Made by a program: the position numbers and the translations under genes
In this document: positions 36,201 through 47,100 of the stretch, piece by piece
Position numbering within the stretch: the stretch's first letter is position 1
Layout of the letters: each line of letters starts with the position of its first letter
Notes under the pieces: generated by a model
Seen by the model: only the letters and a program-made list of their open reading frames with translations
What the model was told of the DNA's origin: nothing
The model's database searches: none
Source of the DNA: Actinostola sp. cb2023
Lineage: Eukaryota; Cnidaria; Anthozoa; Actiniaria; Actinostolidae
NCBI GenBank assembly: GCA_033675265.1
Contig: JAUJYZ010000977.1
Location: 255,854 to 319,853 of the forward strand
Direction of reading: 5' to 3'
Length of the DNA: 64,000 bases

Positions 36201-37450
36201 CGATACAGGGCGCTGGGATGATTTGGTGCAACAAAGGAGTCTGGAGCAAACCCGCACCCAAATGCATGGGTAAGTTATTTATTTATTTATATATTTATTT
36301 TACAATTCTCCATCAGGCAGGTGAAGAAGCAATAGGACACAAAGTCTTCTACAAGGCTCAGTCTCCACCCAACCAAACCCCGATAATACAAACCAACCCC
36401 TTTACACCCAATAAATCTACAATCTACAAGAAATCTACAAGCAGAAACAATAGGACACACAGTCCCCTACAATGCTTTCCACCCAACCAAACCCTGATAA
36501 ATCCAAACCAACCTCTTTACACCCAATAAATCTACAATCTACAAGAAATCTACAAGCAGAAACAATAGGACACACAGTCCCCTACAATGTTTTCCACCCA
36601 ACCAAACCCTGATAAATCCAAACCAACCTCTTTACACATCAATTAATAATTCTACAAGCAGCAGCAACAATACAACAGAGAGCTGGCTCGATGAATAATG
36701 CATGTCTGACTCATTTCCGTATGTGTCTGTTATCCGTGTTCAATATACACCTATTCCAAATATCATTGTCCGGGCCGAAAGCAACAAGTAAGAAGCTGAC
36801 GACTGCAAAGGACTTTGGGAATCAGCTCCTAATTAATTAATTTATCCGTGGTACTTGGAGAAGTTATCCCTACAAGCGTTGAATAGCAATCATTTGGAAC
36901 TATTCGGCCATTTGAAAATGCATGTTGTCAGAATGTCTACGGATTAATAAATGAATAAGGAGAAAGTTCCAATGCCCTTTGCGGTCGTCAGCTTCTTGCT
37001 TGTTGCTTTCGGCCGGGACAACGATTTTTGGAATAGGTGTATAATTCGTGCGAAAACTGTACATCCATAGTTGTTGCTGCCGCTGTTAAAGTTGCTGCAA
37101 AAAATGTGTCTTCACAAAGCTACAATCTCCTGCAATATAGACAAGACACCTATGATCCCTTCCCCTACTTTAATGTTGGTCAGTGATGGTTTGTAATATC
37201 TGAGGCTATACATTGAATTTCGAACCCAAACATCCACATTGGAAAGAGGGAGGGGGGGGACGAGACTTGGAAATTCATGGTGGCACATTTTAATATGCAT
37301 GGGATTGTAGCATCAACATTGAACACTGAAATGAATGCTACCTATTCTATGCTATATACAGTATAATTGATTTATGTTATTCTTGTATTAGGTGCTGTGA
37401 AGAAGATGTTATGTAATGATTATCTTCCATGGAGCATTTTATGTCGTTAG
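30212..37450 (+). CDS. Gene B: secreted trypsin-sushi protease
   Basis: Exons 30212-30287 (signal peptide, MARPLILVVVVVLICVV), 30719-30826, 31835-31973, 32574-33142, 33227-33367, 33931-34110, 36087-36269 and probable last exon 37392-37450: 484 aa. Activation follows Lys40 (IIGG). The catalytic triad is His85 (TTAHC), Asp148 (NDIAL) and Ser243 (GDSGG). Asp237 predicts trypsin-like specificity. The trypsin domain comes first, then three sushi exons. The first of these (33227-33367) lacks the usual first Cys. Its intron starts with GC (AAAG|GCAAGT). Exon sizes 108 and 569 match genes A and C. The last exon is chosen by phase only. The 36087 acceptor could instead be seven bases further on. Confidence 0.82.
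30850..31153 (+). mobile_element. 5'-truncated non-LTR retrotransposon (3' end)
   Basis: The frame 30858-30998 reads ALKKSFVYRGACLWNSLPSK then ends, a motif typical of the last residues of LINE reverse-transcriptase ORFs (YRGAxLWNSLP). After about 130 bp of 3' UTR it ends in AATAAAGTTC(ATTC)n. It lies in gene B intron 2. Confidence 0.75.
32410..32500. repeat. Hairpin before gene B exon 4
   Basis: CCAGCGGTGCTCTTCGGCG and its inverse flank a short loop. The wider flanks (CATGAAAGT...ACTTTCATG) are also inverted, suggesting a small MITE from about 32340 to 32530. Confidence 0.6.
34602..34736. repeat. Palindrome within the gene B intron transposon
   Basis: GTTTTAGACGTGATTTCTAG and its inverse flank a short centre. 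It is probably a nested foldback. Confidence 0.65.
34931..35329 (+). CDS. Transposon-borne ORF, tyrosine-recombinase N-terminal-like
   Basis: The 132-codon frame has a basic start (KQKKRRFKEP), then IPKTTQYKTRWGVRIFENWR, which resembles the N-terminal DNA-binding part of Crypton-type tyrosine recombinases and related ZMYM/DUF3504 proteins. The later recombinase domain with its catalytic Arg/His/Tyr is not visible, so this is a fragment or captured domain. An upstream in-frame ATG at 34916 is also possible. Confidence 0.5.
   Translation: MAEALGSKQKKRRFKEPQTLEETKMVVGQSIPKTTQYKTRWGVRIFENWRRQRNNKLPECEVNPLGLNVSFGSNTGYAFNFNDESQLKFLAYQIYPRVNRQRWSCIRGKDDVSNNLLFEKILRDEWKMEELT
35436..35910. repeat. 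Long palindrome with ATCATATCGTATTTAGAAC core
   Basis: The arms are near-complementary around 35680. The core has tandem copies of ATCGTATTTAGAACTAATT then the inverse. It is part of the 34420-36026 element. Confidence 0.75.
36300..36640 (+). repeat. ~115-bp intronic tandem repeat
   Basis: About 2.7 copies of a unit with AGAAACAATAGGACACACAG and CCACCCAACCAAACC, directly after gene B exon 7. It does not include the splice donor. Confidence 0.75.
36746..37042. mobile_element. MITE, ends ACACCTATTCCAAA
   Basis: The inverted ends ACACCTATTCCAAA then ATCGTTGTCC, with interior inverted GAAAGCAACAAG and AGCTGACGAC, are well preserved. It lies in the last gene B intron. Confidence 0.78.
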
Positions 37451-37467
37451 TTTAGAGACATATATAC

Positions 37468-37735
37468 CCGGGGTGGATCTAGGGGGTGCAGGAGGTGCAC
37501 ACCCCCTGGATGCTGCGCACCCCCTGGATGAGCTGATATCTACTGCGTTATTGGTGCTTGAGTTTGTGTACGCCCTAATCATAAATGGTGCATCCCCTCC
37601 TAAAAGATGGTGCACCCCCTCCTGAAATATGGTGCACCCCCTCCTAAAAGATGGTGCACCCCCTCCTAAAAGATGGTGCACCCCCTCCTAATAGATGGTG
37701 CACCCCCTCCTAAAAAAATCCTGGATCCGCCCCTG
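37468..37735. mobile_element. hAT-like element with internal 22-bp repeats
   Basis: The ends CCGGGGTGGATCTAGG and CCTGGATCCGCCCCTG (inverse) are flanked by TATAC/TATAG. It contains about six tandem copies of GGTGCACCCCCTCCTAAAAG. It overlaps nothing coding and lies just past the gene B stop. Confidence 0.72.
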
Positions 37736-38774
37736 TATAGTCATTCTAAACTTCTTTACTTGTGGGAAGGAGAAAAGGAAAAGGTTCTCGGTAATTGACT
37801 CAATGATTTCAGTGCCCATTTATTCGCCATTTCGGGGACATTGGTGAAATAAAATAAATGAGTTGTGCATTTTAATCGTGTTGGTCTCGTATTCACGTAA
37901 GACATGTTTTGTAGTTGTGGGGACATTGGTGAAATAAAATAAATGTATGGAGAATGAAATTATCTCAATTGAAGCCGGCGACTGATGTTCTTGAGGAAAT
38001 GAAACTTACTCTGCAGGAGGGTCGATCGTCGATAAGAGGTTCTCTGCTACTCAGATCATGCAAATATGGTGGTGGTAGTTGGTAATACTTTATGTCGCCT
38101 GTAAATAAATCGGGTTCCCTTGAGCGTTGGGCTTGTACCACCTGTCACATGACTTTTTAAATTTTCACCGCAGACAAACGAAAATATCAAAACTGGAAAG
38201 AGCATGCTAAAGGTAGTAAAAGTGGAAAGTTTGAAGGGAAATACGTAAATAGGGCAATAGTTACAGGCATTCAAACTTTGCCTTTTTTGTATGGAAATCA
38301 GTATATGTTGGAAGGCAACAGCTTGCCTTCCAAGCGAAAACCCATGTCAAAGCGGGAAACTTTGAAAGCCGTTAACTTTTTTCTTATTTGCTTGATTCTT
38401 TTCAAGTTTTCAAGTTTTACTAATTTTAGTATGTTCTTTCAAGTTATGCCAGGGTCCAAAGCACCGGGAAAATGTGGCTATCGTTTTGCATTTCTGGAAC
38501 GGCGTTGAATCGCGCATCCTATAGATTGCACTAACAGTAGCGCCTGGACTACTAACACTATGTTTTAAATTACTTCATTGTCCCCGCCTAAATTGGGTTA
38601 GGGTTTTGACTTCTTGGCGGCACACAGACTGCACCCCTATCTTAAGTTTCCCTCCCCCTTCCCCTCGGGTACCATATGCTGACGATAATACGGTATCGGT
38701 TAATTCGGATTATCTTCATCAATCTCTACGATCTTCTCTTAATACTAATAGTATATTTGTAGCAAGGATTTGTA
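37736..38774. other. Intergenic between convergent genes B and C
   Basis: AT-rich sequence with a short direct repeat (GGGGACATTGGTGAAATAAA at about 37834 and 37919). No coding region is supported. It presumably holds both 3' ends. Confidence 0.4.
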
Positions 38775-38796
38775 GCCTAGAAATAGCTCTCAGTTA

Positions 38797-39167
38797 TCAC
38801 TCACAGAATCTTTCTACTTTTAGCCGTCGTATTTTATCTATGGTAAACCACTTTGTATCTCCATCATCTGCTCTTACTAGATAGTGCTGTCTTTGTTTGT
38901 TTGTGATTTTCCCAGCGAAGTACTTTGAATTCCACGGTACCAACACTCGTATTCCTATTCGTAACTCTTCTTGTTTGGGAGGAATGTCCAACACGAGCGA
39001 TTTCTTTGAAATTCTTTTATAATATTGTTCATGATGGGCTTGGCTTTCTATCTCTACTTGCACGTCCTGTTCACTTATAGTCTTCACATAGGCTTTGAAA
39101 TATACGTCTGCACCGCGATAGCCTGTGTACCACTTTCCAAGAACACGTGATCCAACCATGACACAAT
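38797..39167 (-). other. Gene C exon 19: two Tudor-like repeats and stop
   Basis: The 123-codon last exon starts DCVMVGSRVLGKWY and has a second repeat IGIRVLVPWNSKYFAGKI...VRADDGDTKW. The fold resembles Tudor/DUF4537-type barrels, which normally read methylated ligands inside cells. That placement is odd in a protein with a signal peptide. The family call is by pattern only. Confidence 0.6.
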
Positions 39168-41087
39168 CTGGAATAAAATCATTAATAATTAATAAATTCA
39201 ACAACCAATAGGGTCTCGTCATTCGGTCAGGTGGATACATCTTGATACCCCGGCTGTAAAGCACTCCCAAGATCAATGTGTCGTATTATTGACTTTAATT
39301 TTTGTGCATTGCAGCTAATCTTGGCTTTCTAATAACTACACAATTTTGGGACGGGGACGTGGGACGGGCTTAGAGGCAAAGCGGCATGTCAGTGACGTAC
39401 GTTCCCTGGATTCATGCAAAACACCTCGAAATTAAACAATTACATTCGTCTCTCGGTGTTTTGAATCGATGATAAAACACAAAAATGCACGAGTGTTTTT
39501 GATATACAGCTATAGAGCTATTTCAAAAAAGGTTGGTGAAGGTTTTGTTGCATCTTGCATTGCATCTTGCATCCCAAGCCTGAAATGCACTATGGGCGAT
39601 GCGGAATGGAATCAGCGAAAGGTCACAACAATATGGACTCTGGGAATTTTCCCAAACTTTGTCTTCGCAATATGGAGCCAGCATATTTTCTTCTGTATGT
39701 GCATGCTGACATTATTTACATATGATCCACAATACATTTCAGGCTTGGTATGCAAGATGCAACAAAACCTTCACCAACCTTTTTTGAAATAGCTGTATAA
39801 CATCAACTACGTGAGACCATATGACATCATAGAAGAGCAGAACTGCCGTTGCCGCCGCATACTCCGCGGTATTCTACGCTTAACATTGTTTTCTTGTACA
39901 TGTATATTCAGTCTAGTACTTCACCGCACTTTATTCGTGAACAAGTTGTAAGTCAACTATTTCGTTCGTTTTGCTCATTCTATAAATACATATAAACACA
40001 TAGTATGCAAGAATTATTAGCAAGTAGAACTCACAATTAGGGAGATCACACCCATAGACCTCTACTCTCATGCATGCACGTGTACCCCAGTACCCTAACA
40101 CCGTCGGACATCAATTCATACTCACCTTTAGGGAGATCACACCCATAGACCTCTACTCTCATGCATGCACGTGTAATGAGGTACCCTGTGCTAGCAAACA
40201 TCAATTCATACTCACCTTTAGGGAGATCACACCCATAGACCTCTACTCTCATGCATGCACGCGTAATGAAGAACCCTGTCTTAGCAAATGGAAGCAAGCG
40301 TATTCTCCTGGCGATAAATGGTTCCGTTAATCTGTGTTTGACCACCGAGGTTGCATCTGTGTTGCCTGGGAACAACTGGAGGACCAAAGAAAAACGAATC
40401 AACCAAAATAGAATGTATGCACGTGACGTCATAGCCGCCATGTTGGTTCCCAAATACAAAGCATTCCTCAATTGCTGGTTTGCAATCAATCCCTGGACAT
40501 GTTGGAGGTACAAACAAGAGAAGCTAATGATGAATGCTTTGTTATCAGGTACCAACATGGCCACCATGACGTCACGTGGTTCGTGGTACAAACAAGAGAA
40601 GCTAATGAGGAATGCTTTGTTATCGGGTACCAACATGGCCACCATGACGTCACGTGGTTGGTGGTACAAACAAGAGAAGCTAATGAGGAATGCTTTGTTA
40701 TCGGGTACAAACATGGCCACCATGACGTCACGTGGTTGGTGGTACAAACAAGAGAAACTAATGAGGAATGCTTTGTTATCGGGTACAAACATGGCCACCA
40801 TGACGTCACGTGGTTGGTGGTACAAACAAGAGAAGCTAATGATGAATGCTTTGTTATCGGAATCCAACATGGCCGCCATGACGTCACATGAAAACCAGCA
40901 ATAGCTTCTCTTGTTGGTTCATCCCACATGGCTGCTGCATCTTTGTTATTTATTTCTCAAGGGATTTTCGGTCACGTGGTTACACACCAAGAATAACCAT
41001 TGTTATATAAAATGCCAACCATAAATCTACTGGCTATTTTAACAAACCCATCAGTGTAACAATGGTTGGCAAATTAATAATAATAAC

Positions 41088-41185
<98 letters not shown>

Positions 41186-44100
41186 CAATAACAATAACAA
41201 TAATAATACTGAATAAATTAGCTTTACAATGTCAATGTTTATAAACATAGAACCCACTTATAGTTTACCAGGATGACTAATTAATGAAATGTTACAAAAT
41301 GAAACAAATGGGGTCATCGCTTTATTATTATTATTCACGTGAGTAGGAAATCTACGGCACGTTACGGTCACGGTATAGAGACGTTTACCGTACCGTGTAT
41401 TGAAAGACTGATTGGACGCTTTTTAATAGAAAGACATTCGCCAATTCGAGTGTCACGACTATTGTACGGTCACGGTAAATAATAGAGAAATGTTAAAGTA
41501 CAATTACGGTAAAAACTAATCAGCGTACCGAGCGAACGTTCCACGCATAGAAAACGACTCCAAATGAGCACGTGATCAACTGGTCAAGCAACCGTATGAC
41601 GTCACCAATATGGCGGCTTCCTAGGATTCTGAGGCTCAACATCTCATTGCCAATAAAAGTCCATAATTCAGATCATGCAAATGGTTTTCATTTTGATATA
41701 TGAGCTTTGCCTGGTATTTGTCTGAATAGTGCGCGTTTCTTTTAACAATTACTGTGTGTCGTCTACCTTTTCTCTGTTATTTTCTCTGTACTCGATAAAA
41801 GATGATCTGGCTAGATTGTAGGCTATAATGTACTTTGTGATCCATATATTATCACGGGAACTTCCCTGGGTAGCTAGGTACGTTATCTGGTAGGGTTTTC
41901 CCAGGTCAATTTCCAAATATGGTGACCATTCTTTTCTTGAGCACCAGGCCCTTGCATTGTTTAATCGTCCATATTTTGCATAGTGGTACCAGTCCTGTTG
42001 CGTCGAAGCGCGTATGCTGGTATCAGGAATCGTTCTACTCTCCATTCCAAGTGGCGAGCCACACTCTTGATTATAAAGTGAAATTAAATATTTATCTGTC
42101 TGACGGCCATCCATTCATTTATCCATTCTTCTCTTCATTCATTCATTTATCCATCCTCCTATCCATCCATCTACCCATCCATCTACTTATCCTTCTATCC
42201 ATCCATCTACCCATCCATCCATCCATCTATCCATCATTTCAGCCATTTTACTTTTCTTTTTTTATCAGTAATTTTAATAAAAAGACAAAAAAAGACATGT
42301 ACACTCTAAAACAGCGAAGTAAGGAAATCTAATACCTGAACAAGTTGGAAGATCATGTGACCATGCTCCATTGATACAAGTTAAGACCCGTTGACCAATC
42401 AAAACCGTATATGAGGTACAGGAATACGTGACTGTCTGTCTGCCTTCAGTCGATAAACTGAATTGTCTTGTTGTGCTTGGAGGAGAACCAGGGTCTTGGC
42501 AATTAGCTAAAAACAATGACATTGGAGGCTTGATACTTTGCAGTTAACGCAAAATCAGATTATACAAATTCGGATATATGTATACCCTCATTTCGATAAA
42601 GTTAGTCACCTGTAAAGCTTCGAAGGTGAGACCGATGAGGATCCTGGGTTGGTTACAATGTATGTACCCATGGTCCTTCTTGGTCTCACCTTCGAAGCTT
42701 TTCGGGTGACTAACTTTATCGAAATGAGTGTATACGAGAAACGTTATTCTGAATGGATCTAGAGTTATCGTTGGTGAACAGAACTGAGCTGTTTTGACCA
42801 TTAGCATGGGAACGAGGCTATTGGGTCAAATGCTGGAGAAACTAATAAGGTTCGTATGTGGGGTTTTTTCCACTGTGATATCTACATAACGATCGTTATT
42901 CCGCATGAGTCAGTGAGAGTTATCGTTGGCGAACAGAAGCTGTTTTGACTATTAGCATGGGAACGAGGCTATTGGGTCAAATGCTGGAGAAACTAATAAG
43001 GTTCGTATGTGGGTTTCCTTACTGTGATATGCACCTATTCCAAAAAACATTGGCATATATGTGAAATCTCAATCTGAATCTGAAATTAATAATTAGGTCA
43101 CAGATTCAGATTTCAGATGCCAACGTTTTTTGAAATAGGTGTATACATAACGATCGTTATTCCACATGCAGAAAGATGAAATAATAATTTTAGAGACTTT
43201 GTTTGTTTTTCTACCCGATAGCCTCGTTTACATGCTAATCGTGATAACAGCTATTTTGTTCGTCATTTCCCAATGAATGTAATTTTGTACACGAACTAAC
43301 TAAAAAACTCACAAACCTTGGAAATCCAATTTCCAATAAATTCCCAAGGTTTCAAGAGCGCCCGATTTTCCAGTGGAACTGCACGTGAGAAATACTCAAT
43401 TCTTGCTACGTTTTCTACCTTCGCAAACTGGTTTGCTTTTCGTCCACCCTCCATCACGACATTGTATTTGTGAAGAACCAATCAGTGTCAATCCATTGTT
43501 ACAAGTAAAGTTTACAATACTGAGAAATGAAAAGACATCTCCTTGTCTTTGTCCATCTAGAGGTATTCCAGGGTCAATGCAATCAGCTACGGGTAACAAC
43601 AATTAACGTTAAGAAATACGTTAAAAATGAAGTCACATTTACATAAATATATTTATCCTAATGCAGGTAGACAAAGCTCTCTTTACCAAGTATTCATTAA
43701 AGCAACATTGCAAAATAAACTGAAATAGCTAAACAAATACAATTACCTTTGCACGCTGGTGGCCTGTTGTTCCATTGCTTCTTGTTACATGTGATGTTGC
43801 GAGGGCCTCTAATAGTGAACCCATTATTACAACGAAACCTTACAGTTGCACCAGACTCAAAATCGTTGTCCAAAAGCACACCGTTAGATGGCGCCACTAG
43901 GTCAGGACAAACACCTGTAAAGTCAAATATAAGTCAAAATCTGTCAGCTTTACTGGAGAGCTGGTGGTTAACACTTTGTATTCTCAATGGACTGCGAGCT
44001 CCTTTAGTTAAAATCACAAATAACTCCAGTGAAAATGTGTAGTGTGGTAATGGCTTAAAGATGCTGTCTTTATCATCGAATAAAATGGGGGGGGGGGGCA

Positions 44101-47100
44101 TGGTCCAACAAGGAATCTGCCCATATCTAAACAGTTGCCCCTTTCAGACGCTACAAAACTAAGGGAAAACTTGTGACATCTTATTTACAGCGCTGCTGCA
44201 CCTGTCTAGACGACTACAACGAATGAAAACACATATCCTCGACTATCATCATAGCAGAACGCTATATACTAGAGCTTAAAAACTTACAGAATTACTAAAG
44301 AAGCAACAATTGCAATTAGTTACAGTTTTAGTCTGTAATATATTTCTAAATCTCGAGCTCCACAAAATCGTCCAGACATTGACTTACCTATGCAAGTTGG
44401 TATTTCTCCGTTCCACTGTCCATCGTCACAGTTTAAATATTTTGTTCCTTTTAATCGATAACCGACATTACACCCAAATGAAATCCATTTCCCATGTCGG
44501 TAATTGTTGCCAGTCTTATATCCATTATCGATAGCACGTGGAGCGACACAATCACCTTTGAAATGAAATGAAAAGTGAATGAAGTACGCAGAATGTCAGG
44601 TAGAAAAAGTCACTTTTGTAACTTACCAAGGCATCGAGGTGGACTCTCACTCCAGATTCCCTGAATACAATGAATGGTTGATGGTCCAACAAGTGTATGT
44701 CCAGGATTACATTCAAACTCAACTTTAAATTTCGAGCCTTGTTTTCTACCATTAGGAATAGTATCAGGCGCGTTACATGGAACTAAAAGAAGCACACAGA
44801 AACATTAACATCAGGCTCTATTAAACAAAACTACTAAAGCACAAAGATGTCATTTATAATGAAGTTCACAGTCATTTCTGGATGTACCTTTGCATTCTGG
44901 GAAGACGTTGCTCCAGTGTCCATTATTGCAAACGGTTTCATTTCCTCCGACAAGTTCTTGTCCGAAATTGCAATAGAATGTTAGTTTTGTATCGTGTTTG
45001 ATCCAGTCTCCATTCCGCAAAGCAACCGAATATGTCTTCACTTTGCCAAAGTAATTTGGAACCCTGCAACCACCTGAAAATAACAGGAATAAAGAATAAT
45101 TAACGATATTTGTTTTCATGGTAGTAAATATTTCCACAATTTAGAATTTTGCCTCCAAAATCTCCAGGGGATTCCTGTGTTAATGAAAAAGTTCCCACTA
45201 TTCCCGCGGTATTAAATTTAGTTTTTCCTTTACCACAGGGAACCCACAATATGAAAATACGTTTGCCTGCCGCGGAGGCTGTTTTTTTTTTCCATCTCAT
45301 TGTATGAAAACGTTTTGGAAAAATACAATTAAACTCTTGCATGCAGACATCAATCCAAACCATGGTGGATGCATCAGACCTAAAGAGCCTTCAGGTTATT
45401 CAGGTTATTCAGGTTATTCGATTCAGGTTATTCAGGTTATTCAGGTTATTCAGGTTATTCAGGTTATTCAGGTTATTCAGGTTATTCAGGTTATTCAGGT
45501 TAATCAGGTTATTCAGGTTATTCAGGTTATTCAGGTTATTCAGGTTATTCAGGTTATTCAGGTACGTTATTCAGGTTTCTATCAAATGAAAGACAAACTC
45601 TGCCCTCCATATGCTATCAAGCAGATGATTAACTGTTGGAAATCCCTCACGAATACTAAAGATGGCGGCATATTTCAGCAGACATTCAGATACTCTCATA
45701 CCTTTACAGATGGGTACTGATCTATCCCATCGTCCATTGTTGCATCTCAGTGGTGGACTATCCAGTGTATATCCATCATTACAAACATATGATACAAAAC
45801 TGCTATGTGTAAACGTATTGCCGATCTTCCAACCGTGTTGTATTGGGCCTGGGTCAGAACATGAGGCTGCAAGACAACACATCAATATTACTGGTCAATA
45901 ATGAGGGTTTATCATGTAATTTCAAAACTCATAGGACAACAAAATGATTATCATAGCTGGAAAGGGCTCGTTGAAATTAGTAAAAATGTGAAGTGTGAAA
46001 AAGATCGCTTCACAAATTGCGAAAATTTCGAAAGATTTTCATATCATAAGTTTTAAAATGTTATGATAAACCCTCATTAAATGAAGATAAATGAAGGAAT
46101 TAATGGTCAACGCTCAGCGTGCATCCATCGAGTTATGGATGCACGCGGGAGGCTGCTAAGCACGAGAGAAGCTTCTTGAGTGCTTAGCAGCCGACCAAGT
46201 TCAAATAAAACAATTTGATTTTCCGATTGATTTCAGAGCGCGCGCTATGTCGATGACATCCATAACTCAATGGACGCACGCTCGTGCACGCTAATTAGCC
46301 AATCAGAGCGCGCGTTTTATCAATGCTATGCTATAAAGAATCTTATTTATTTAAAGATCATACACAAGTTAGTCAGATCTAAAATCATTTTACTTGCCCC
46401 ATAGTTTCCCTCTGTTACTAGCTATTATTAAGTGTCACTCATTCACTTAGCGAATCTGGCCTTAGAGAGTTTGATTATGATTCGAGCGAACCCCATGTCT
46501 TTTAAAAACCTTTAAAACGTTTCTGGTCGTTCGTAGGCAAACTTCAAATTAAACTTGCTTTCTGCGTACACCTTAATTGTGTGGCCTAAACCACTCACAG
46601 TATGAAGAGGACAGGTATTCACACTAACAAAGCATGGTATATAGGTGTTACATTTGAATGAAGCAAACAAATATAACAACAACTGTACAGCACCAATAAG
46701 AACAACAACAAGTCAACAACAACAATAACGCGCGACCGGAATGTATTTAAGGTACCTTTACACTGAGGAATAGCAGGTCTCCATCTTCCGTCATCACAGC
46801 GTGTATTTGGCTGCCCTACGAGAGTGTATCCTCTTTGACAACTGTAGTCTAATGTGGTGCCGTGTTTTAGTGTTGATCCAATGACGGTGCTTGACCTTGT
46901 CTGACTGTTTGGTGGGCGGTTGTAGGAACATCGTCCTAATGAATTAGACAATCGATGAAAAAATAGTGAAAAAGTGAAAAATATTCCTCGATCCCTCACT
47001 CCATCCAAGCATCCAACCATTTGTTCATTCATTCATTCGTTGATTGATTGATTCATTCTTGTTTCATTGCTACTTACTATTACATACAGGTGTTGGTCCA

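Larger units (their letters stand above)
40216..42065 (-). other. Gene C exons 17-18: FA58C/discoidin domain
   Basis: Exon 41767-42065 (ECGSPLGMES...SPYLEIDLG) joins in phase 0 to 40216-40375 (LFPGNTDATSVV...MRVEVYGCDLPK). The second exon can end at 40216, 40126 or about 40036, because its end is triplicated. The 90-bp spacing keeps the frame. The acceptor of exon 17 follows a TTTATAATCAAG stretch next to a microsatellite. Confidence 0.82.
38775..42270 (-). repeat. Inverted duplication, right arm
   Basis: This is the reverse-complement partner of 24110-27645. It differs by array expansions (40030-40290, 40500-40890, 41075-41215) and by a different MITE at 39513-39799. Confidence 0.85.

Noticed and set aside
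40046..40929. Long ORFs on both strands (277, 217, 147 and 139 aa)
   Set aside because: They run through the 78-bp and 90-bp tandem repeats, whose periods are multiples of three. Only 40216-40375 on minus is a supported exon.
41051..41257. Poly-Leu and poly-Ile ORFs
   Set aside because: AAT microsatellite.
45304..45720. 138-aa ORF with Ile-Gln-Val repeats
   Set aside because: It is the (CAGGTTATT)n repeat read in frame.
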